From: CAZQFV01 sp964592645
GTDB taxonomy: Bacteria > Chloroflexota > Chloroflexia > DTKN01
DNA length: 64,000 bases
NCBI GenBank assembly: GCA_964592645.1
Contig: CAZQFV010000001.1
Span: 1 to 64,000, forward strand
Direction: 5' to 3'
Positions 16,734 to 24,000 of this stretch are shown here, piece after piece (within the stretch, counting starts at the first letter, position 1; each line of letters opens with the position of its first letter). The notes under the pieces were generated by a model. The model saw only the letters and a list, made by a program, of their open reading frames with translations. It made no database searches and was not told where the DNA came from. A program made the position numbers and the translations under genes.

Positions 16734-16961
16734 ATGGCGGTCCGTCTACGAGTTCGCGAACTGGCCGAGGCGCGTGGCTTGAATATCTCTAGCCTGCAGC
16801 GTGAGGCTCGAATCCCCATGAGCACAGCTCGACGAGTGTGGTATTCGACCAGCGACGGCAAAGGCGAGGGCCCACCCTTGAAGCTGGTAAACCTCGATAT
16901 CATTGAGCGCTTGGCACATTTTTTCCAGGTAGCACCAGGGGATTTGTTGTCAAACGACTGA
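16734..16961 (+). CDS. XRE/Cro-type HTH regulator, possible controller protein
   Basis: A 75-residue protein that is almost entirely one Cro/CI-type helix-turn-helix domain (VRELAEARGLNISSLQREAR ... IIERLAHFFQVAPGDLL). Its size matches controller (C) proteins of type II restriction-modification systems, which delay endonuclease expression until the host is methylated. The ATG at 16734 has GGGGGGT upstream; the earlier in-frame start overlaps the promoter and was rejected. It lies 42 bp before the endonuclease start, same strand, and its promoter carries repeated ATAGTGA motifs. The control role is inferred from size and position. Confidence 0.75.
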   Translation: MAVRLRVRELAEARGLNISSLQREARIPMSTARRVWYSTSDGKGEGPPLKLVNLDIIERLAHFFQVAPGDLLSND

Positions 16962-17003
16962 CGGCTTCCCATCCCTTTGCCGGGCAGGCCGAAGGAGATA
17001 GTG

Positions 17004-17993
17004 ATGAAGAAGAAAGAGATTGCCCCTCGCTTCGGTATCGGAGAGTGGTATGGGCGTTCATTTGTGACCCTGTCGCGTCAGGAACGCTCCGACTATTCCA
17101 AGGTCAGAGCACCATCTTCACAAGAATGCCTTCCCCGCAGCACAGGGGCCAAGCGGGTTTCCTGCAACAAGAAGGGCGGGGTTTGCCTGATGCGGCTGTA
17201 TGCCAAAGACCCCCAGACGGGACTGGTCACGGCTCAGCCCACCTTCTGTACGATGTGTCCAGAGCGATTTCTAGAAGGGCGAATGATCTTCGAATGGGTG
17301 GGGAAGACGATTCTTGGTTGTTCGCAGCCGCTTGTTACAAACCAAGTGGGTTTCCTGGTACGCGGATCGTGGGAAGAGGAAGCACCTGCCGATGTGCACC
17401 TCAAAGGCGCGGAGAGTAGCGGAGGACCAGTGGACAAACACGAGGATGTAGGCCAGATCGATTCTATCCTTGTGGACCCCGACACATCCTTGCTACGTTG
17501 GTGCGCGCTCGAAATCCAGTCAGTGTATTTCAGCGGGGAGGCAATGTCCAAGGAATATGCCACTATCAGAAGAATGGCCGATAATCGGATACCTTTTCCA
17601 CAGAAGAGCCGCCGGCCCGACTACCGCAGCAGTGGCCCCAAAAGGCTGATGCCGCAGTTGCAGATCAAAGTCCCGACACTGCGTCGTTGGGGCAAGAAGA
17701 TGGCGGTTGTCATAGACAAAGGGTTCTTTGATTCCCTGGGTACCATGCGCGAGGTTCCTGATATATCGAACTGCGACATTGTCTGGTTTATTGTCGATTA
17801 CAGGGAGCATGATGGCAAGATAGAGCTTGTGCAACATGGGATCCGACGCACTACGCTCGAGAGTGCTGTGGAAGGACTGACAGCGGGTGTGCCAGTCAGC
17901 CTGCCAACGTTCGAGGATCGCCTCCGCAGCAAACTTGCCGGACCCAAGAAGCGCCGGAAGAGTCGCAAGAAGGGATCTCAGGAGAGCAAGTAG
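17004..17993 (+). CDS. NotI-family type II restriction endonuclease
   Basis: A 329-residue protein I align by eye with NotI (383 residues). The N-terminal FGIGEWYGRSF matches NotI's IAEFFGHRVYP region. Cys42, Cys54, Cys61 and Cys82/85 (ECLP, SCNKKGGVC, FCTMCPERF) match the Fe-binding cysteines of that family. The catalytic segment RWCALEIQSVYFSG corresponds to NotI RYGVLEIQTMDFHG, giving Asp153, Glu170 and Gln172 as the likely PD-ExQ core. The basic end (TFEDRLRSKLAGPKKRRKSR) also parallels NotI. The ATG at 17004 follows GAAGGAGATA; an upstream TTG is possible. It is in an operon with the HTH regulator and divergent from the adenine methyltransferase. NotI's own GC-only site has no adenine, so the target here must differ if the two enzymes are a pair. 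Confidence 0.8.
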   Translation: MKKKEIAPRFGIGEWYGRSFVTLSRQERSDYSKVRAPSSQECLPRSTGAKRVSCNKKGGVCLMRLYAKDPQTGLVTAQPTFCTMCPERFLEGRMIFEWVGKTILGCSQPLVTNQVGFLVRGSWEEEAPADVHLKGAESSGGPVDKHEDVGQIDSILVDPDTSLLRWCALEIQSVYFSGEAMSKEYATIRRMADNRIPFPQKSRRPDYRSSGPKRLMPQLQIKVPTLRRWGKKMAVVIDKGFFDSLGTMREVPDISNCDIVWFIVDYREHDGKIELVQHGIRRTTLESAVEGLTAGVPVSLPTFEDRLRSKLAGPKKRRKSRKKGSQESK

Positions 17994-18009
17994 CCGGATT
18001 CTCCGCCCT

Positions 18010-18074
18010 GGTCAAAGGATGTAACCCTGGGCTCGGGTTACAAGGCCCCAGATGTGATAACTTGGTCTTTGACC
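18010..18074. terminator. Nested inverted repeats after the endonuclease gene
   Basis: An inner perfect hairpin TGTAACCC/GGGTTACA (18020-18042) lies inside an outer pair GGTCAAAG/CTTTGACC (18010-18017, 18067-18074). It starts 16 bp after the endonuclease stop. It could terminate the unit or mark the island's right boundary. The rest of the gap up to 18240 shows nothing else. Confidence 0.4.
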
Positions 18075-18239
18075 CCACTTACTGGCGAGATGTGCCACTC
18101 CAAGGCACTGCGAGATCTTTTGGGTTACCCCACGTAGCCCCCATCTTTGCCTATCAATAGTAATTGCCCGTCGATAATCGCCGGGGACACTGCTGCTATT
18201 TGGCCGGATCAGGCACCCTGCCTGCTCACCCCCTTGTGC

Positions 18240-18557
18240 CTACCCCTCTTCTTCCAGTACACGGTAGCTCTTATCCCCATCGTGCCAGCGCATGTACTGC
18301 TCGTGCCAGTGGATCGCCGCGACCAGCTTCTCCGCGGACATGCCCATCGCCATAGCGGCCAGCTCCAGGACCACGGCCTGGGGGACGCCGGCCTCCCGGG
18401 CGCGGATCGTCTCGAACACGGCCGTGGCCAGCCAGGTGGACGGATCGCCCGGCCCGTGCCAGTACTGCGAGCCTCTCTCCATGGCCTGGCCCTCCGCAGC
18501 AGTGAAGCGCAGCTCGTGGCCTTCGTACATCACCAGGGCATCGTGAAAGTAGCTCAC
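18240..18557 (-). CDS. Small hypothetical protein
   Basis: A 105-residue soluble protein with a GTG start behind GGGAGCTAAGG. It has a well-formed alpha/beta pattern (STWLATAVFETIRAREAGVP, QAVVLELAAMAMGM) and an aromatic/His-rich stretch (HWHEQYMRWHDGDKSYRVL). No family is recognised. It begins 5 bp after the stop of the upstream membrane-protein gene, so the two are co-transcribed. Codon use is normal for this genome and the frame is clean, which supports a real gene. Confidence 0.6.
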   Translation of the reverse strand: MSYFHDALVMYEGHELRFTAAEGQAMERGSQYWHGPGDPSTWLATAVFETIRAREAGVPQAVVLELAAMAMGMSAEKLVAAIHWHEQYMRWHDGDKSYRVLEEEG

Positions 18558-18561
18558 CGCC

Positions 18562-18999
18562 TTAGCTCCCCCGTGCCGCCAGCACCTTTTCGCCGGTGCT
18601 CTTGAACAACGACAGCCTCACGCCGGGGACCTGGGCGAACAGCAGGACCACGGTGGGGAACAGGAACGTCGTCCGCTCCTCAACCGTGATGTCACTCCAG
18701 GGGATGAACAGCGCCGGGTGCATGATCCGGAACAGGGGCATGACTTCCAGGTAGACGCCCGAGGCGTCGGCGCCGATCGTTAGGATGCCGCGGTAGCGCG
18801 CCCACCCCAGCCAGCCCGTCTGCCAGGCCCAGCGCTGCCCCATGAAGGGCCCCGTGGCGCGGTAGTACCCCGCCAGCCGCGACCACCCGCCGGCCAGCGA
18901 GATGATCACCACCACCAGGGACCACAGCGCGGCGAAAGAGACGATGAACAGGACGGGGATGAGCGGGATGAGCCACCATACCTGGGTCGAGGATTCCAT
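18562..18999 (-). CDS. Membrane protein with PH-like C-terminal part
   Basis: A 145-residue protein. One long N-terminal membrane helix (about residues 7-36) is followed by a short amphipathic stretch and a beta-rich region (GILTIGADASGVYLEVMPLF, IPWSDITVEE). That pattern of a ligand-free bacterial PH-like domain is common in small proteins annotated as hypothetical. GGAGGCCCG supports the ATG. It heads a two-gene unit with the next hypothetical gene, and its own function is unknown. Confidence 0.6.
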   Translation of the reverse strand: MESSTQVWWLIPLIPVLFIVSFAALWSLVVVIISLAGGWSRLAGYYRATGPFMGQRWAWQTGWLGWARYRGILTIGADASGVYLEVMPLFRIMHPALFIPWSDITVEERTTFLFPTVVLLFAQVPGVRLSLFKSTGEKVLAARGS

Positions 19000-19045
19000 C
19001 GGGCCTCCATGACGATTGGCGATTTTCGATTGGCGATTGCCGGTT

Positions 19046-19144
19046 GGAGCGAGGCATTTGCCGAACCCTACTCGGGCGGCCGGTAAGACTCGACCTGTAT
19101 TCCCTTCGCTACTTCGCAGTAGAGCGGTGGCAAATGCCTCGCCC
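19046..19144. repeat. Inverted-repeat element with GAGGCATTTGCC arms
   Basis: GAGGCATTTGCC (19051-19062) and GGCAAATGCCTC (19129-19140) are perfect 12-bp arms, with flanking GCG/CGC extending the match, around a 66-bp centre. Just left of it ATTGGCGATT occurs twice as a direct repeat (19014-19038). It fills the gap between a hypothetical gene and the convergent end of the PBP gene, and looks like a small non-coding mobile repeat. Confidence 0.5.
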
Positions 19145-19155
19145 TTACAGCTCGC

Positions 19156-20865
19156 TTACCTCGCCAGCGCCGCCTCCAGGACGATCTTGGCGATCGGCGC
19201 GGCCACGCGCGAGCCGTGCCCGCCGTGCTCCACGACGACGGCAACGGCGTAGCGCGGGCTGTCGGCCGGGGCAAAGGCGATGAACCAGCCGTGGGGGTCG
19301 CCATCCCCCGGCTCGGCGGTGCCCGTCTTGCCGGCCACTTTCACCCCCTCGATCTTGGCCCGCCAGCCGTAGCCGTTGTCCACGGCGTTGACCAGCAGCG
19401 CCGTCAGGGTGCGCGCCGTCTGCCGGCCGATGGGCACGCGCAGCAGGGCGGGCTGGGCCTGGTAGAGGGTCTCTCCCCCCGGCGTCGTCGCCCGCTCCAC
19501 GATGTAGGGCCGCATCATCATGCCCTCGTTGGCCACCGTGGCCGCCAGCATGGCCATGTACAGCGGCGTCACCTGCAGTTGGCCCTGCCCATAGGATGAG
19601 TCGGCCACCGCCGTCTGCCGGTCCAGGAAGGAGCGGTCGTAGGCCAGGGTGGGAACGGCGGCCGGCAGGTCCCGAAAATCGGCCCAGGCCGCCGGGGCCA
19701 GGTTGCGGTAGGACAGCCCAAAGCGCTTGGCATAGTCGCTGAAACGATCGGCACCCAGCATCAGGCCCAACTGGGCAAAGGCCGTGTTACAGGACCACTG
19801 CAGGTCCTCCGTCAGGTTCTGCTTCTGCATCAGGCCGGCCAGGTTCTGCACGGCGTTGACGATGACATGGCCGGTGACCGTCAGGTGCTCGGGGCAGAGG
19901 ATGATCGTGTCCGGCGTGGCCAGGCCGGCCTCCAGGGCCGCCGCGGCCGTAAAGGTCTTGAAGGTCGACCCCGGTGGATAGAGCCCATTGGTGGCCCGAT
20001 CCACCAACGGGGCAGCGGTTTCCGAGATCAGCCCCTGCCAGTAGAGGGCGATGCGCCCGCGCTCCGCCTCCCAGTCGCCGGCCTCGGCGTCAAAGACCAG
20101 CGGGCGGGGGTCGAAAGTGGGATAGGAGTAGAGCGCCAGGATGGCCCCGCTGCGCACATCCAGCAGCACCACCGCGCCGCGGCAGTGGCCGTCGGGACAC
20201 TTGTCGCCGAGCACCTCCGCCGTGACCTGCTCGAAGGCCGCCCGGGCCTGCTCCTGGAGGGCCACGTCCAATGTCAGGTAGAGGTCGTCTCCCTGGTGCG
20301 GGCGGTGCAGCAGCCCCTCCAGGAAGGCGTCCATGGGGTCGCCGCCCACCCGGCCGGCCAGGTAGTCGTCGTAGGTGGACTCCAGCCCCATGTTGCCGTA
20401 CAGGGGATTGTAGAAGCCGACGATGTGTCCCAGGTCGGCGCGGGGGTAGGTCCGCCGGGCCCAGCCGCCGGCGGTGACGACCGTGTCGGCCAGGAGCAGG
20501 CCGCCGCGGTCATAGATGCGGCCCCGGCGGGTGCGCCGCTCGGCGATGAGCGGGCGGACGTCCTGGACACTGCCCTCGGGCAGGTAGGCCACCCGCCGTT
20601 GGATCTCGGGAGCCTGGACAACCTGCAGCCGCAGCAGTTGCAGGCCGATGGGCACGGCCACGGCCAGGAAAAAGGCCCCCAGCAGGCGGACGTTGCGCCC
20701 GAGCGGGCTCTCCTTCTCGCTACGCCGGGGCCAGAAGGCGGCCAGCAGGAGCAGGAGGATTCCCCCCATGCACAGGCGCCAGGCGTCCTCGCCGGCCCCG
20801 ATGCCGAACCAGGCCAGGGTCAGGGCAGCGGCCAGAGCCAGGAGACGGAAGATAGTGCGCCACAT
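19156..20865 (-). CDS. Class B penicillin-binding protein (peptidoglycan transpeptidase)
   Basis: A 569-residue membrane-anchored D,D-transpeptidase of the PbpA/FtsI type, which crosslinks peptidoglycan outside the membrane. Two N-terminal helices are followed by another at about 60-75. A dimerisation-like region follows with GRIYDRGGLLLADT. The transpeptidase domain carries all three signature motifs: SxxK in YPPGSTFKTFTAA, SxN in WSCNTAFAQLG, and KTG in VAGKTGTAEPGDG. RodA/FtsW-type genes often sit next to such PBPs, but here the RodA homologue is 30 kb away. The ribosome site is weak (GAGG). The 171-bp gap upstream shows only a CACAAAGG-type intergenic motif. Confidence 0.92.
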   Translation of the reverse strand: MWRTIFRLLALAAALTLAWFGIGAGEDAWRLCMGGILLLLLAAFWPRRSEKESPLGRNVRLLGAFFLAVAVPIGLQLLRLQVVQAPEIQRRVAYLPEGSVQDVRPLIAERRTRRGRIYDRGGLLLADTVVTAGGWARRTYPRADLGHIVGFYNPLYGNMGLESTYDDYLAGRVGGDPMDAFLEGLLHRPHQGDDLYLTLDVALQEQARAAFEQVTAEVLGDKCPDGHCRGAVVLLDVRSGAILALYSYPTFDPRPLVFDAEAGDWEAERGRIALYWQGLISETAAPLVDRATNGLYPPGSTFKTFTAAAALEAGLATPDTIILCPEHLTVTGHVIVNAVQNLAGLMQKQNLTEDLQWSCNTAFAQLGLMLGADRFSDYAKRFGLSYRNLAPAAWADFRDLPAAVPTLAYDRSFLDRQTAVADSSYGQGQLQVTPLYMAMLAATVANEGMMMRPYIVERATTPGGETLYQAQPALLRVPIGRQTARTLTALLVNAVDNGYGWRAKIEGVKVAGKTGTAEPGDGDPHGWFIAFAPADSPRYAVAVVVEHGGHGSRVAAPIAKIVLEAALAR

Positions 20866-21036
20866 ACCGGCCTCGCGACCACAAAAGCATAAAGAATGTG
20901 TTTACCGCAAGGACACAAAGGCACCCAGAAGAGCTTGCCGCTTACCAAAGTTGTTGATGCGTTTTGCCGCATCACGACGGATGAAAATGGGCCCGTAGGG
21001 GTGCCCTTGGGGCCGCCCGGTTGCCCATTCCCGATC

Positions 21037-24000
21037 CTACGGCAGTACGCGGTAGATCACCGTGCCGCCCGTGGGCGCCGTCGCCGGCATCGCAGAGCCC
21101 ACAGGCGATGGCTCCGGCTCAGGATAGAACGGCCCCGCGGCCGGCGGGGGATAGGCCCCCGGTCCGCCGCCCGTGGGCGCCGTCTCCGGTGGCCCCGGCG
21201 CTGCGGGTCGGCCGCCAACGGATGGATAGACCTGCTCCAGGTAGGTCCCGACCATAGCGGCGAACTTGTCCAGCCCGGCGGCAGGGTAGTAGTTTCGCTC
21301 CAACTGGCCGACGACGATGTAGGAGACCTCGTACTTGCGCAGCAGCGTCAAGGTGCGGTTCACGTCGGTGGAGGTGTAGAGCTCGGCCACCTCCTGCAGG
21401 CGCGTCTGGATCGACTCGCCGCCGCGCTGCTGCGTTTGGTGCCAGTCCCAACCCAGCACGGTGGGCAGCCCGGTGTGGATGGAGACGCGCGAGCCCCAGC
21501 GGTAGAGGCCGACATTGTACAGGCCGGAGGCGGCCTCGAGCACGACCGGCGACCCCGACACGTTGGCCCGCAGCCAGTCAATGGCCGCGGCGTCCTCGGA
21601 CAGGACGATGGGGCCGTGCTCGTCGGGGTAGGTCTCGCTGCGCATAAAGGCTTCCCCGTCCAGCGACGGGCCGGCCGTGTTGTTGGGGAAGCGATCACGG
21701 ACCTTGGCCGGCGCCGCCAGCAGCGGATAGAGCGCGCACAGCCCGATGAGGATGTACAGGACCGCCCACCAGCGACGGCGGGCGTTCCGCGGCCAGGCCT
21801 GCATGCGCTGCCACAGGCGCGGCAGCATCGCCGCCGCGGCCACGCCCCACACGATCCAGATCTGCATATAGAACTTGAAAAAGGTGTTCTGCCGGGCGAT
21901 ATCGCCCTTGACGACGAGGACCTCGACCCCCGCGGACAGGCCCAGGCCGGCCAATGTCAGCAGGGCGATGAGGCGCTCCTCGGCCTGCGCCCGCCGCCGG
22001 AAGAAGAGCACCGCCCCCGGCACGATGAACAGCACCATCCATCCCACCAGGGGCTGGCCGCGCAGGCGCTGCAGGAAGGAGAGCGGTTGGAGCGTCGCCG
22101 CGGTCGGCGCTTTGACCGGCAGGAAGAAGAAAAGGGCGATCAACAGGAGCGCCACGAGCGACCAGAGCAGGATGGGCAGGGCCCGGCCCTGGGCGAAGCG
22201 GCGGGCAGGGGAACGCTGCCGCACCACGGCGCCGGCCTGCCGCAGCCGCCGCCACAGCTCCGGCAGGCGATCCCAGTGGCGCAGCGCCAGGCCGGCCAGG
22301 TGCAGCGGCCCCTCGCGCGCCCCGCGCCCCAACGTCTCTGCCAGGAGATAGGTCACCAGGACAAAGAGGGCCAGCCCGTTGATGACGATGAACTCGCCCA
22401 CCCGCGTGCGCTCCCCGGTCCAGAGGGCCACGCTGTTGTACAGCATCCCGTAGCGCGACCAAAAGGGCGCCAGCAGGAAGGAGGAGAGAATGTAGAGGAG
22501 CACACCGAGCATCCCCACGCCCAGGAGAAGCTCGCCGTCGATGCGCTTTCGGCGCTCGTAGAGGGCCACGCCCCAGCCGCCCAGCGCCACCAGGAAGTAG
22601 GTGACGAAATCCCAAAAGTTGCCGGCCCGTAGGATGCCCAGCACCAGGGCCATCCCCAGGAGGGCCCACGGTGGGGGCAAGAGCGACCAAACGGAGCGGT
22701 CGCGGCGCTCGCGGTCCTGGGCCAGGGCCACCACCTGGGTCATCAGCAGCAGGGTAAAGGGCATGGCGATCATGTGCGGATGCAGGTCGGCGTAGAGGAA
22801 GGTGAAGAAGGGGAACTCGTTGATCTCGTTGCCGCGGGGCGGACCGCCGGCGTGCTGGACGATGACCCGCGAGGCGTCCCAGTACCAGGAGCCGAGGCCG
22901 ATGGGCAGGGGTTTCCCCTGCAGGGCCTTGAACAGGCCGGCCACCCCTTTCACCAGGCCGGCCAGCCCAGGGATATTGCTTTCAAAGCTCATCCCCGACA
23001 GCTCCCCCAGCTTGCCCACGATCAGGGTGAACTCCCCCAGGTTGCCCAACAGGGCGACAAAGACCGCCCCGGCCAGGCCGGCCAGGAGGGCCGGCTTTTC
23101 CCAACCGTCCCCTTCGCGCTTGCCGCGGCCCACCAGGTGGTAGACCACAGTAAAGGCCCCGCCGCAGACCAGCCCGTAGAGGGTGGGCAGGGCCAGGTTG
23201 TAGGCCACGGCCGGCACGATGCCGGTGAGCTTGATCGGCGCGGCCAGGAGCACCCAGCCAAAGTAGTAGTAGTTCAGGTACCCCCCGGCGTACCAGGGGT
23301 CGTACGGCGGGAAGGTAGTGGAGCGGATGATGGCGTTGAGGTAGGCCAGGTCCATCGGCTTTTCCCCGCCGAACCAGGGGTGCCACAGGTCGGGGTTGCC
23401 GAAGCGGATCAGCAAAAAGAGCAAGAAGCCGGCCAGGAAGAGCCCCTCCTCCAGCAGCAGCAGCTTGCGCCGCATCCGCCAGAGCTCCAGCAGCTCCTTT
23501 CTGCGCAGCCAGCCCACGGCGCCGCCCAGCACAAGGAGCAGCAGGAGGACGCCCAGGATGGTCCAGCGGGTGTAGGGCAAGACCTTGGTGGCCGCCGGCA
23601 GCCAGGAGAGGTAGCCCAGCAGCAACAGGCCCAGCGCCTTGGCCGGGAGGTAGCCGCCGTCGCCCAGCTTGCCCAGGAGGGCATTGGCCAGCGGCCAAGC
23701 GGCCAGGCCGATCAGCTCGATCAGCAGCAGCCACAGCGGCAGGGCCACCTTCGTCGGCCAGCCGCTTTCCGGGAATATCTCGCTCCAGGTGCCGCCCTGC
23801 CGCTGCGCCGTCTTCTCCGGCTCCGTCAGCAGCAGGTCGCGGTAGCGCGGCACCTCGATCGGCCGGATGCGGTCGATCTGGTCCCACTCGATGCCGTCCG
23901 TCAGCAGGGCGCGGGCCTTGGCGATGTCAAAGGCCGCCGTGCGGCGAAAGATCTGCACCTTCGGGTGGTCGTAGACAGAAAAGGCCTCCTCGGCCCCCTG

